DNA of 54,654 nucleotides, taken from positions 1 to 54,654 of the forward strand of contig CAZCRF010000009.1 in assembly GCA_964501065.1 (NCBI GenBank), in the 5' to 3' direction. Position 1 is the first letter of the stretch, and each line of letters starts with the position of its first letter. The position numbers were made by a program, and so were the translations under genes. The notes beneath the pieces were generated by a model. It saw only the letters and a list, made by a program, of their open reading frames with translations. It did no database searches and was not told the DNA's origin. The stretch is from Hallerella sp964501065 (GTDB lineage: Bacteria; Fibrobacterota; Fibrobacteria; Fibrobacterales; Fibrobacteraceae). This document shows positions 26,571-35,848 of the stretch, one piece after another.

Positions 26571-29500
26571 ATGAAAAAATTTTTGCTCCTGTCCGTCCTT
26601 TTCTCGATAGCGTTTGTCGGCTGTTCCCGTGAATCGGACATTCGCGTGAACGGTTCCTTGCGGAACAACCATTCCGTGATATTCGCTTTTGCGGAGCGTC
26701 CCGACAGCTTGGACGCCTTTGTCGATTCCATCGCCGCATTGGATTCCGTCTATACTTATGACACGTTGACCGTCACGGTTCACGATTCGATTTACTTTGT
26801 CGGATTCCTCAAATACAACACGGACAAGGTGGTGCGTTACGCGTGGAAGATGCACGGCGGGGATTCCCTCCGGAACGGGGCGAACGGCCAAATTTTCTCC
26901 TTTGCTTATGATTCCGCTGCGGTCTATTCGCCTCTGTTCATCGCCGTCGACGGGGCGAGTGCGCGGGATACGGCAGGGCGGGGCCAATACGTCCGCGTCA
27001 TCGATACGCCGCCGGATCTTTGGATTGAAAGGGACACCCTGTGGGTGCGTGGGAATCGAGACGCGACAGTGCGCTTTTTCGCTTCGGATTCTTTCGGGAG
27101 AATCGACAGTGCGTTTGTCCTTCTGATGGATGCGAAGGGCAAAGTCCGGGACACCCTGGCGGCAAAGAAGGACTCGGCGGAGAACGCCTACGTTTCAAAA
27201 ATCCCGTACGCCTCTGCCGGGGGATTTTTGGACAAGAACAATGAGTTGACATTTGTCTTCGGCGCGCTTGACGACGACGGCAACGTTTCCAAGGACACGG
27301 CGGTCTTGCACTTCAACAGGATTCCGACGATTCAACTTCTGCAGCCGGATTCCTCTAGCCGGCAGAATGTCTACGTTTCGCGTTTCGCCTTTTATTATTC
27401 GGGCGCGGACGAAGACAATCCGGAGGACTTGCGCTACACCATCCGCGTGGGGAAAAGTCCGGACAATTCGGGGACGCCGCCTGTCTTGACGGATGCGAAT
27501 CTGGTCGCGACGGGCATTCGCGAAAAAAGCTGGGAAGCGATTACGGATTCCGTTTGGAACATGAGCGAGGATTTGCGCGGCCGTCTTTATTGGCAAGTTT
27601 CCGTCACGGACGGTTACGACACGGCGACCTCCCCGACGTGGAATTTCTTCTTTGGCGATTTGAATGCGACGACCGGGGCTTTTTACGGTTACGCCAAATT
27701 CCAAGGGCGGAAAAATCACAACGGCATCCAAATTGTCTTTGAAAACGTGGAAAATTCGAATTACACATTCACCCACACGAGCGAAAAGGGATATTTCCGC
27801 GCAGAAGTGGATCCGGGGACTTACCGCATTTACGCACGGGATACGACGGGTTTCGGGTATAAACATCTGATTCTCGACAGCCAATACGTGGAAATGGGGG
27901 ATGAACGCCTAGTCGCGACCATGCTTTTGGAAGATTCCATTGCACCGAAGGTCCGCATCGACAAGTACGATTCTTTGGTGACGGATCGGAACGTGACCTT
28001 TTCCGGAACCCTTTCGGATTCGGGTTCCCAGGTGGCCAGCGCCAAGGCTTTCTTCGACGGCGAAGAGGTTTCCCTTTCCGTGCTCAAGGTCAACGAATGG
28101 CGCATGACGCTGAACGACCTTTTCGACGGGGCGCATGCATTCCGATTTGTCGTCTTGGACAGCGCGGGGAACGTGTCGGACACGGCAATGGTGAATTTCA
28201 CGGTCAAGGCTTCTTCCCTCGATTTGACGGTCAACGGGCAGACGACCGCCATGGTTTCGTCGGAGGGATCTTTTGAATTCGTCGCCAAGGTGGGGAACGT
28301 GAAGCCGCTCCCGGATTCCGTCCGCTGGACAAGCGAAATCGAAGGGCAAAAGTTCGCAGTGAAAGCTTCTGCGGTCAATCTCGGAGACAGCTCCGCGAAA
28401 ATGACCCTCACCGCCGCCGAATTGGAATCTCAGGGGGCGAATCGCGGAACTCTCTACACTCTTTATGCGACGGTTGCGGACGGCTCCATTTCCGATAGCG
28501 TTCGGTTCGGCATCCGCGGCGACAATCCGGGCATTTATTTCCTGACCCCTTCTGCGGACACGGCCGTTTCGATGAACGATGCCCTGACGTTCAGCCTCCA
28601 GTATTATTTAGGCGTGACGGCGACTTCGGGGACGATAGAATGGACTTGCCCCGGAAAGCTTTCGGACGGCTATGAGTGCCCTTCTGCGAATGCGGAAACG
28701 GCGACGCTCGCTTGGGCTTCCGTCGGGGAGAAAAAGCTCGTGGTGACGTTGACGGACTCCGACGGCAAGGTGGCGCGCGACTCCCTTTCCTTCCACGTCC
28801 TGTCCGACCCGCCGACGGTCAAAATCCAAGCGTCCGCCGATACGATTCGGCAAAAAATCAACGCGAACTTGACCTATGAAGTTTCCGCTTCCGATAAATT
28901 CGGTACGGTCAATTCCATCGAATGGGGGTGCGGAACTTCCGCCGTTTCCTTCGACTCCTCGGCTGCGGTTTCCCCGGCGAAAAGCGTTTCCGCCCAAATC
29001 CGCGTCACGCTGCCGAGTTCCGAAACGGATAAGTACAAGTGCGTTGTCCGCGCAACGGATGACGACGGGGAAGCGGGCTTTGACACTCTTCATTTCCGCG
29101 CGGTCCTCGACAAGCCCAGCATCACCTTGTTCACGTCGTCGGCGACCGTCAAAATCAATTCGACGGTTCGGTTTGCGGGTTCCGCCGTGGACACCCTCGG
29201 CAAAATCGTCGGCTACGATGCGTATTGCGGTTCCAGTCTCAAGAATCCGACTTGGAATTCCCTTTCAAAACCGGACACGAACGTGGTGATGCCCGGTGCG
29301 GCCTGCACTTGGTATTGCATGATGAAGGTGACGGACGATGACGGCCTCACGGCGATGGATACGGCCGTTTACACGGTCGTTCTGGATCCTCCGTCCGTGA
29401 CGGTCAGCGAAGATACGTTGACTTTGAGCATCAAGGATACGGTGGAGCTTGACGCCATGGCGAAAGACGCTTTGGGTCAAATCGTCCTTTACCGCTGGAG

Positions 29501-31862
29501 CTGCGGCGTACCCGGATCTTCCGTCGGCCAAATTTTCACATCGACGTCGACTCCGAGGTTCTCCGCCATCATGCCCTCTTCTCCGGTGGACAATTACCAG
29601 TGCATCATCCAGGTGACGGACGATGACGGTCTCACGGCGGAAGACACGACCCGGATTTCCGTTCTGCTAGACCCGCCGACAGTTCAAGTCTCCCAAACGT
29701 CCATCACGACACGTCCCGGATTCGCCATTGAAATCAATGCGACGGCCTCGGACAAGTTCGGCTACATTGCCAAGCGCGAATGGAGTTGCGGCATCCCGAG
29801 TTCCATCTCTGCCAATTGGAAAACCGTATCGAGCTTCGACACGACCTGGACTGGTCCCTCGGAAGCGGTCGCTTCTTACTACTGCGTCGCCCGCGCCACG
29901 GACGATGACGGGAACCAGGCTTCGGACACGATCCGCATCGCTTTCACCACGGACATTCCCCTCATCAACGTCGACAATGAACTTCTCTACATCTTGCCGG
30001 GGACTTCCGCCGATTTGACGGCCAAGGCGAACAGCGTCTGGCAGGGCATCAAGCGTTACACGTGGACTTGCGGCAAAAAAGGTTCATCCGCCCTTTCGGA
30101 CACGTCTTCGAAGAACGACAACCATGTCTGGTGGGGAGTCGATGACGATTATACGGCGTCCGACTTCTATTTCTGGGACGATAACGATGCGAACGGAAAG
30201 TCCGACAGCACCATTCAAAAACTTTCGAAGGCCAATTCCGAGTTTTACTGCATTGTCTGGGCGGAGGAAAAGGGAACCCGGTTCATCGCGACGGACACGA
30301 CTGTCATTCGGACGATGCAATCTCTCCCCGTCGGCGTCATCAGCATGCCGGACACGGCTTACCTTTGGAGCCTGGATTCTTCCGTCTTGGCGAATGAGTC
30401 GAAGTACTGGTATACGGATGCGGTGGGCGGGGGCCTTTCGGAGTTGGGGACTTTGGGCGACCGCAATGCCCAGCGGTTCTGGTGGAATTTCAGCAATGTC
30501 AGCACCTCTTACTGGTACGAAGGCAATACGGACGGGACTCTTGACACGAACATCGCCGAGTTCAACCAGGCCTTCATCCGCCGTTCTTCGGAGGGCTTCA
30601 TCACGGTGCAACTCGATTATTACGATTCGTCCAAGTCGGCGATGGACCAGAGCTTCGTTTCGCGCCATGAAGCGGACATCGTCTCCAAGAAGATTTACTT
30701 CCGCAAAGCTTGGGAAAACATCTCCGGGGCGAAGACCGATTCCGTCGTCGCGAACAGTACGGATGAAAACGGCCCGGCCATCGCCTATTGCAACGACAAG
30801 CTGGTCCTCTCTTATGTGAATGAAAATGGAAATTTGGAAACGCGTTATCGCAGCGGGAATTCTTGGACCAGTTTCGGGAATCCGTCCATTTCGAACATTT
30901 CGGCGCAGACCCTTTACATGGATTGCGATGGGAACGGCAATCTGTATCTGGCTTACATCAATTCTTCCGACGGGAAGGGATATGTGTACAAGTCGGCGGG
31001 GGCTTCGGGAAATTGGACGGCTCTCGGAAGCGGATTAGGCTCTGCCGTGACTTCCCTTCGCTTGAAAATCAACCCCAAGACGAACAACCCTTCCGTCGCC
31101 TGGATTGGAACCGCCGGAGGTTCGACAAGCATGGCGCGTGTCCAGGATTACAGCGGCAGTTCCTGGGGGACGGCGTTCAGCCCCATCTACTCCACAAGTT
31201 GGCAGAACCGCGAGCTGGACATGGCTTTCGATGCGGACGGGAACCGCCTCGTCATCGCGAGCGGTCATGCCACGGACGACTACAACATTTACTACTACTA
31301 TGTCGCGAGCGGCGCTTCAAAGACATCTAGCACCGCCAACAACAAAATCTCCATCAACGGGGAATCCATCCAGGCTGTTTATTCGAACGGATATTTTTAC
31401 GTCGGATTCCGCGACCGCGACAATGACGGTTCTCCGCGCATGGTCCGCGCAAAGGCTTCCAAGTCGGCGATTACGGGCAGCAATGCATTCTCCACTTCGG
31501 GTGCGCAGTTCAGCGCTTTCGGGCATCGCTGCTTCAATGCAGTCCTCTCCATTGACGGAAACGGCAACCCCGTCTTCGCCATCGACGACGCCTACTACGC
31601 GAGGAATTCCCAAGTCCACGTCTATCGTTACACGGACGCGTGGAAGGAACTGGGCGAAAATGAATTGCCCTATTTCAAGAACGTCTTTGCGGCGACGAAC
31701 GGTTATTACGTGCGCGGTTTCCGTCCCCAGTTGGCCGTTTCTTCGAACGGGCGAATCTACCTTTCCATGCGGGCGCAGGAATCGGGATCGAGCCAGGCTT
31801 CGAGCCTCCCCGGGACAAAAAACGGACCGATCGTGATGGAATACGTCGGGGATGATTGGTGA
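26571..31862 (+). CDS. Giant surface lipoprotein with cysteine-paired Ig-like repeats
   Basis: A 1763-residue lipoprotein (lipobox ending FVGC, Cys18). Residues ~20-430 contain Ig/fibronectin-like and carboxypeptidase-regulatory-like stretches. From about 680 to 1250 there are roughly six ~95-residue repeats. Each has a Trp/Tyr-x-Cys-Gly strand (EWGCG, YRWSCGVP, REWSCGIP, YTWTCGKK) and a second Cys about 40-50 residues later (YKCVVRATDDDG, YQCIIQVTDDDG, YYCVARATDDDG). This pattern implies a disulfide in each domain. The C-terminal ~450 residues look like a propeller or lectin-like fold (LYLAYINSSDGKGYVY, GNPVFAIDDAYY). No catalytic motif is seen. The likely role is a surface adhesin or structural protein. 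Confidence 0.85.
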   Translation: MKKFLLLSVLFSIAFVGCSRESDIRVNGSLRNNHSVIFAFAERPDSLDAFVDSIAALDSVYTYDTLTVTVHDSIYFVGFLKYNTDKVVRYAWKMHGGDSLRNGANGQIFSFAYDSAAVYSPLFIAVDGASARDTAGRGQYVRVIDTPPDLWIERDTLWVRGNRDATVRFFASDSFGRIDSAFVLLMDAKGKVRDTLAAKKDSAENAYVSKIPYASAGGFLDKNNELTFVFGALDDDGNVSKDTAVLHFNRIPTIQLLQPDSSSRQNVYVSRFAFYYSGADEDNPEDLRYTIRVGKSPDNSGTPPVLTDANLVATGIREKSWEAITDSVWNMSEDLRGRLYWQVSVTDGYDTATSPTWNFFFGDLNATTGAFYGYAKFQGRKNHNGIQIVFENVENSNYTFTHTSEKGYFRAEVDPGTYRIYARDTTGFGYKHLILDSQYVEMGDERLVATMLLEDSIAPKVRIDKYDSLVTDRNVTFSGTLSDSGSQVASAKAFFDGEEVSLSVLKVNEWRMTLNDLFDGAHAFRFVVLDSAGNVSDTAMVNFTVKASSLDLTVNGQTTAMVSSEGSFEFVAKVGNVKPLPDSVRWTSEIEGQKFAVKASAVNLGDSSAKMTLTAAELESQGANRGTLYTLYATVADGSISDSVRFGIRGDNPGIYFLTPSADTAVSMNDALTFSLQYYLGVTATSGTIEWTCPGKLSDGYECPSANAETATLAWASVGEKKLVVTLTDSDGKVARDSLSFHVLSDPPTVKIQASADTIRQKINANLTYEVSASDKFGTVNSIEWGCGTSAVSFDSSAAVSPAKSVSAQIRVTLPSSETDKYKCVVRATDDDGEAGFDTLHFRAVLDKPSITLFTSSATVKINSTVRFAGSAVDTLGKIVGYDAYCGSSLKNPTWNSLSKPDTNVVMPGAACTWYCMMKVTDDDGLTAMDTAVYTVVLDPPSVTVSEDTLTLSIKDTVELDAMAKDALGQIVLYRWSCGVPGSSVGQIFTSTSTPRFSAIMPSSPVDNYQCIIQVTDDDGLTAEDTTRISVLLDPPTVQVSQTSITTRPGFAIEINATASDKFGYIAKREWSCGIPSSISANWKTVSSFDTTWTGPSEAVASYYCVARATDDDGNQASDTIRIAFTTDIPLINVDNELLYILPGTSADLTAKANSVWQGIKRYTWTCGKKGSSALSDTSSKNDNHVWWGVDDDYTASDFYFWDDNDANGKSDSTIQKLSKANSEFYCIVWAEEKGTRFIATDTTVIRTMQSLPVGVISMPDTAYLWSLDSSVLANESKYWYTDAVGGGLSELGTLGDRNAQRFWWNFSNVSTSYWYEGNTDGTLDTNIAEFNQAFIRRSSEGFITVQLDYYDSSKSAMDQSFVSRHEADIVSKKIYFRKAWENISGAKTDSVVANSTDENGPAIAYCNDKLVLSYVNENGNLETRYRSGNSWTSFGNPSISNISAQTLYMDCDGNGNLYLAYINSSDGKGYVYKSAGASGNWTALGSGLGSAVTSLRLKINPKTNNPSVAWIGTAGGSTSMARVQDYSGSSWGTAFSPIYSTSWQNRELDMAFDADGNRLVIASGHATDDYNIYYYYVASGASKTSSTANNKISINGESIQAVYSNGYFYVGFRDRDNDGSPRMVRAKASKSAITGSNAFSTSGAQFSAFGHRCFNAVLSIDGNGNPVFAIDDAYYARNSQVHVYRYTDAWKELGENELPYFKNVFAATNGYYVRGFRPQLAVSSNGRIYLSMRAQESGSSQASSLPGTKNGPIVMEYVGDDW

Positions 31863-32287
31863 TGCATATCGAGATGGCAGCCCTTTGCGACGCCGCCACG
31901 GATCAGGGCGGCAAGCTGAATATGTTGGGCGTGTTCGATTACGTCGAAGCGGAATTGCCGATTGTCGTCCCCCGGTGCGCGGCCGTATTCCGAGTCCGCT
32001 ACACGCGTTCCGAGGCGTTGGAACATACCCTGGAAGTTTCCATTGCGGACGTGAAGGACGGGTCGGATTTGATTTCGCCGATTCAAAGTTGCCTCCCCTT
32101 TTTGCCCGTTCCCGAAGGAATGGATTCGGCCGCCATCAACTTGATTTTGAACATCAACCGGTTTCGGTTGGAACGCGGCGGGAAATTCCTGCTCCGGTTC
32201 CGCATCGATGAGTTTTTGGCGGACGCCGTCTTGCCGCTCTATGTCCGCGACTTGACTCCCAAGGAGCCGAACCCTCTGGCCGATTAA
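31862..32287 (+). CDS. DUF6941 family protein
   Basis: A 141-residue cytoplasmic-looking protein. The start MHIEMAALCDAATDQGGKLNMLG matches the DUF6941 pattern (a short conserved family of unknown function, typically beginning M..E...CD.A....GKLN.LG.FD). The ATG overlaps the giant lipoprotein stop as TGATG, so the two are probably co-translated. It shares overlapping stop codons with the convergent phosphopantetheinyl transferase. Confidence 0.78.
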   Translation: MHIEMAALCDAATDQGGKLNMLGVFDYVEAELPIVVPRCAAVFRVRYTRSEALEHTLEVSIADVKDGSDLISPIQSCLPFLPVPEGMDSAAINLILNINRFRLERGGKFLLRFRIDEFLADAVLPLYVRDLTPKEPNPLAD

Positions 32288-32826
32288 TCTTTCGGGGAGA
32301 CTGCGATGGTCGCGGCGAAGGGGCTTGCCGTCGGGAGTTCGATGTCGTAGAGGGATGCGCCGTCGACGGAATCGGTCAAAACGTTTTTAGAGAGGATTCC
32401 GCCGAGGAACGAACCGCCGATGCATTTGAACAGAGCTTCCTTCCTGCACCAAATGCGGTAAAACTGCTTCAGGGCGTCTTCGGGGGAAAGCCCGCTGCGA
32501 AGGAGCAGATCCGTTTCTTCCTTGGCGAAGAATCTCTCGGCAATCCGCAGGGCGCGCGGACGCAGTTTTTCAATATCGACTCCGACTTTGGCTTCGAAAG
32601 AGTAGGCCAATACGCAAACGTCCTTGCTGTGCGTCCAATTGGCGTCAAAGCCGCAAGAGGGGAATTCCGGTCTGCCGTCTTCCGTGCGCCGCAAATCGGC
32701 CCGCGACAGCGCCATTCCCGATGCGGAAGAAAGTTCATAAAGAATCCCGTCGATATGATTTTTGACAGGGAGAATGCACCAATGGGCCGTGCCGTATCGG
32801 GTCTTCAGTTCAAAGTGTTTCGCCAT
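32284..32826 (-). CDS. 4'-phosphopantetheinyl transferase (Sfp/AcpT superfamily)
   Basis: A 180-residue cytoplasmic enzyme that adds the phosphopantetheine arm from CoA to acyl- or peptidyl-carrier proteins. The magnesium-binding motifs are present: KVGVDIEKLRPRAL (Asp and Glu) and FYRIWCRKEALFKCIGGSF (the WxxKEA box with Glu and Lys). At this length it is a small member of the family. ATG 32826 is used; the preceding GTG is possible. No carrier-protein or polyketide gene is nearby, so it may serve fatty-acid or exopolymer synthesis. Confidence 0.88.
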   Translation of the reverse strand: MAKHFELKTRYGTAHWCILPVKNHIDGILYELSSASGMALSRADLRRTEDGRPEFPSCGFDANWTHSKDVCVLAYSFEAKVGVDIEKLRPRALRIAERFFAKEETDLLLRSGLSPEDALKQFYRIWCRKEALFKCIGGSFLGGILSKNVLTDSVDGASLYDIELPTASPFAATIAVSPKD

Positions 32827-32872
32827 CACGTTGAAATATAATTCCGCAGACGGGAGAGCGGTTTGCTATTTT

Positions 32873-33364
32873 ATGGCCATGCGACTCCGACTTTCCGCTT
32901 GGCTCTTCTCCCTCTTGCTCTTTGCTTGCAGCGAAATCAACAGCGGATGGACTGTCGACGGGGGTGGCTATATGAAGTTGGAGGTCAACGGCGAATCCGT
33001 CCGCTTGGAAATCGACCCGGACGACGGCGATGTCGATTTGCGACTGAACAAGCACTATGTCACCTTCCTCGGGAAGAACGCTTCGGGCGACGCTCTCCAA
33101 CTTTTGGTGAACAAGCCGGTTCTCGGGAAAAATGTGCCGCAGACCAATCCGAGCTATACTTACCTTGTCCGGGGAAACGGTCTCCCCGCGAGGATTCTCG
33201 CCGCCGATTCGAGCGAGGTGCGCTTTGACCAGAAGGACAGCATCTTGTGGAGTGCCGACTTGCATTTGGTCTTCAACCGGTGCGGAATTGACTCCTGTGA
33301 CGATTCTTTGAAGGTCGTGGTGACGGGAAGGATGCGCTATTGGGTGGATCCGGACGACCGCTGA
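32873..33364 (+). CDS. Small lipoprotein of unknown function
   Basis: A 163-residue lipoprotein. The leader MAMRLRLSAWLFSLLLFAC ends in a lipobox Cys, and the mature part is beta-rich with Asp-rich turns (DPDDGDVDL) and two further cysteines (CGIDSCDD). I do not recognise the family. ATG 32879 is an alternative start. The divergent gap to the transferase holds TATTTTATG shortly before the ATG, a weak promoter candidate. The tRNA gene follows 79 bases later. Confidence 0.7.
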   Translation: MAMRLRLSAWLFSLLLFACSEINSGWTVDGGGYMKLEVNGESVRLEIDPDDGDVDLRLNKHYVTFLGKNASGDALQLLVNKPVLGKNVPQTNPSYTYLVRGNGLPARILAADSSEVRFDQKDSILWSADLHLVFNRCGIDSCDDSLKVVVTGRMRYWVDPDDR

Positions 33365-33402
33365 AAAAATGCCTTGTCGAGGGGAATTTCTTCTAGATTC
33401 CC

Positions 33403-33433
33403 TTGACAGATTGGATAAACCTTTTTAATTTTG
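33403..33433 (+). promoter_or_regulatory. Promoter of the tRNA-Val gene
   Basis: TTGACA (33403-33408), a 17-base spacer and TAATTTTG (33426-33433), a full TAnnTTTG match. The tRNA begins ten bases downstream, the right distance for a start a few bases before the mature 5' end. Confidence 0.6.
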
Positions 33434-33443
33434 GGTCACTTGA

Positions 33444-33517
<74 letters not shown>

Positions 33518-33519
33518 CG

Positions 33520-33546
33520 ATGCTCCGCGATAGCGGAGCATTTTTC
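33520..33546 (+). terminator. Terminator of the tRNA-Val gene
   Basis: ATGCTCCGC, loop GATA, GCGGAGCAT form a 9-bp stem ending in a run of T, directly after the tRNA. Confidence 0.85.
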
Positions 33547-33587
33547 ATTTGCGGAGTTGTTGCCGAGGAGAGGAGCTCCTCCTTGCC

Positions 33588-33617
33588 AAAAGAAAAGGCC
33601 TCGGCGGCGAGCCGAGG
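33588..33617 (-). terminator. Terminator of the DUF3332 lipoprotein gene
   Basis: CCTCGGC (33599-33605) and GCCGAGG (33611-33617) pair around GGCGA. On the minus strand the stem is followed by TTTTCTTTT. It lies just after the stop of the gene that starts at 34076. Confidence 0.75.
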
Positions 33618-33638
33618 TCTTTCCATTCAAAGGGGAAA

Positions 33639-34076
33639 TTACTTTTGGACGTCGTATTGGGCGATGACTTGACCTTGCTTGTCGAGAGCGCGGATCACGT
33701 CGGCGTCGCGTTCGAGGGTGAGGTCCGCCTTGTGGCCTTGAGCGTCGATGATTTGCACGGCCAAGGAGCCGTCTTCGTTCTTGATGGCGGAAATCTGGTT
33801 GCCTTGGGCATCCTTTTCATAGTAGGTGTCGTTCGAGGCAATCGGGTTCGAACCCGTCCAGAATTCGACCGTGTTCAGGACGAGGCCGTCCACCAAGCCA
33901 ATGCAGATTTCATAAACCGGGATGACCCACAGAATGAAGTGGACGCAGGAATTCAGCCACTTGTTGCCAAGGGTGCCGTTCCACTTGTGGAGCTTGTTTG
34001 TGAGGCCGTAGCTGCCGTAGCAAGCGGTGAGGGAGAATGCGGCTGCAAGGGCGAGTGCGATGAGACTTTTTTTCAT
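33639..34076 (-). CDS. DUF3332 family lipoprotein
   Basis: A 145-residue exported lipoprotein. The leader MKKSLIALALAAAFSLTAC ends in the lipobox; the following GSYGLTNKLHKWNG and a hydrophobic stretch (SCVHFILWVIPVYEICIGL) that could be a membrane segment match DUF3332, a family of unknown function. The C-terminal half is beta-rich and acidic (GNQISAIKNEDGSLAVQI). AAGGAG seven bases before the ATG at 34076 decides the start over the upstream in-frame codon. Confidence 0.82.
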   Translation of the reverse strand: MKKSLIALALAAAFSLTACYGSYGLTNKLHKWNGTLGNKWLNSCVHFILWVIPVYEICIGLVDGLVLNTVEFWTGSNPIASNDTYYEKDAQGNQISAIKNEDGSLAVQIIDAQGHKADLTLERDADVIRALDKQGQVIAQYDVQK

Positions 34077-34312
34077 TTTAGAACTCCTTGAGGATGTTTT
34101 TAGAAATATTAACAAAAAAAAGGCTTCGCTGCAAAAAATCGCCGGTCAAAAATGGCGGAATCCGAGGTCGTTTGTGCTTTGTCACATCTCCCGGCTCCGT
34201 CGGAAACCGAAAATTTCTTTATTTTAAAGTTTGTTTTCTTCTTTTGTGAAAAAAAACGTATAACTTAACAGAGTTTAAAAGGATGGGCTAATTTAAACCC
34301 CTAGGAGATTCC
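34077..34312. promoter_or_regulatory. Divergent AT-rich regulatory region before the binding-protein gene
   Basis: TTAACA (34265-34270), 18 bases, and TAATTTAA (34289-34296) form a promoter candidate for the solute-binding protein. A strong AGGAG (34303-34307) sits five bases before its ATG. The rest of the 236 bases is AT-rich with no clear hairpin or operator that I can identify. Confidence 0.45.
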
Positions 34313-35830
34313 ATGATTCGCCGTTTTCGCTTTGCATTCTTCACTGCTTGTTTCGCCGCCTGCATGGCGGCGGCCGCAAACCCATTGGAAGTCTGGATTA
34401 TGCCGAATGGGGCGAATCCCCAAGGCATTTTGGAGGAGCGCCTCGCCCAATTCGAAAAGGAAACCGGGCTGAAGACAAAAGTCGTCGTCCTGGATTGGGG
34501 GGAGGCTTGGAGCGTCATCACGCGGACTTTGGAAGGGCAAGGGGGGCGAGAAGACGTTCCCGCCGTACTGCAGCTCGGGACGACGTGGGTCTCTTATTTT
34601 GCGTCGCGCGGGGAATTGGCCAAATTGGACGCCCAGCTCAAGGCTATCAACCCGAAGCGCTTTTCCAAGGTCGGTTGGAATACCGTGGGAACGGACGGGG
34701 ACTCTTCCACGTATTCCGTTCCCTGGTTCATCGACGCGCGAGCTTTGCTGGCGAACGAGACCATTTTGAATGAGGCCGGCGTTCAAGCGAAAGACGTTAC
34801 CACTTATGACGGTTTCTACTCTTCCCTCAAGAAAATCAATTCCCTGCATCTGCAACGCCCCGACGGTGCGAAGGTTCGCGCCTTTGAATTCCCGGGCAAG
34901 AGCGACTGGAACATTCCGCACAATTTCGCCCCGTGGGTTTGGTCTTTCGGCGGCTCCTTCTTGAAAAAGGATGAAAAGGGAAAATGGCGCTCCAACTTGC
35001 TCGACCCCAAGACGATCGAAGGCATTGCCGCTTATTTGAACTTCGTTCTGGATTCGGTCGTGGAAAAGGCCAGCCTCCGCGGCAACACGGCGACGATAGT
35101 CCAACATTTCAACAGCGGGGAAGTGGCGTTCATCCTCAACACGGCGGAACTAGTCGCCCAGACCCGTTTTGAAGCGAAGGACGGAGGCCTTGCCGCTTCC
35201 CAAATCAAAGCGGACGGAATCGCCATCATGCCCGTCCCCGCGGGCAAGAACGGCAGCGTCTGCTTTATCGGCGGCAGCAACCTGGCCATTCCCAAATCCC
35301 ACGAAAACGACCCGAATGCCTTGAAGTTGCTCCAGTTCTTGGTGCGCAACGACAATTTGGACGCTTACACGCGGCAAATCGGATTTCTCCCCCCGGTGAC
35401 GGAACTTTTGAAGGATTGGGCCAAGGATTCCGTCTACCAAGTTTTGATCGACCACTTGGAAAATGGGAAAAGTTATCCGAACATTCCCGAATGGACGCTT
35501 GTCGAAGGGGCGCTGGTCAGCCTCTTCAGTGAAATCTGGAGCTATTTGGATGTCGGCGGCCTTTATTCCGAAGAAGCCCTTTACGGGACTCTCATCGTCT
35601 ACAACCAGAAGATTAACGATATTTTGCAGGCTCCGGGCGACACGGCGATGCAGCTCGGCGACTTCTTGAAGTTGTGGAATGGCTTCACTCATTCGATAGA
35701 CACGTTGAAAAGCAGTGCTTCCGCTGAACCGGAATCCGCTTCTTCTTCTCGCGGAATGACCTTATTCCTCTTCTGCTTGGCGGTCTTTGCGAGTTTCCTT
35801 TTCACTTATCTGCGAAAGCGCAAAAAATAA
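34313..35830 (+). CDS. Membrane-anchored extracellular solute-binding protein (family 1)
   Basis: A 505-residue periplasmic binding protein of the ABC sugar-transporter type. A signal peptide lies in residues 1-24, and the bi-lobed domain then runs from EVWIMPNGANPQG to about 460 with LEERLAQFEKETGLKTKVVV, VPWFIDARALLANETIL and the WSFGGSFL region. Unlike normal binding proteins it ends in a membrane helix (FLFCLAVFASFLFTYL, ~482-499) followed by RKRKK, which would tether it to the inner membrane from outside. No permease or ATPase is nearby. The next gene, 18 bases on, is a membrane diguanylate cyclase, so a sensing rather than uptake role is likely. Confidence 0.88.
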   Translation: MIRRFRFAFFTACFAACMAAAANPLEVWIMPNGANPQGILEERLAQFEKETGLKTKVVVLDWGEAWSVITRTLEGQGGREDVPAVLQLGTTWVSYFASRGELAKLDAQLKAINPKRFSKVGWNTVGTDGDSSTYSVPWFIDARALLANETILNEAGVQAKDVTTYDGFYSSLKKINSLHLQRPDGAKVRAFEFPGKSDWNIPHNFAPWVWSFGGSFLKKDEKGKWRSNLLDPKTIEGIAAYLNFVLDSVVEKASLRGNTATIVQHFNSGEVAFILNTAELVAQTRFEAKDGGLAASQIKADGIAIMPVPAGKNGSVCFIGGSNLAIPKSHENDPNALKLLQFLVRNDNLDAYTRQIGFLPPVTELLKDWAKDSVYQVLIDHLENGKSYPNIPEWTLVEGALVSLFSEIWSYLDVGGLYSEEALYGTLIVYNQKINDILQAPGDTAMQLGDFLKLWNGFTHSIDTLKSSASAEPESASSSRGMTLFLFCLAVFASFLFTYLRKRKK

Positions 35831-35848
35831 TCTCTCCGGGATTGGGTT

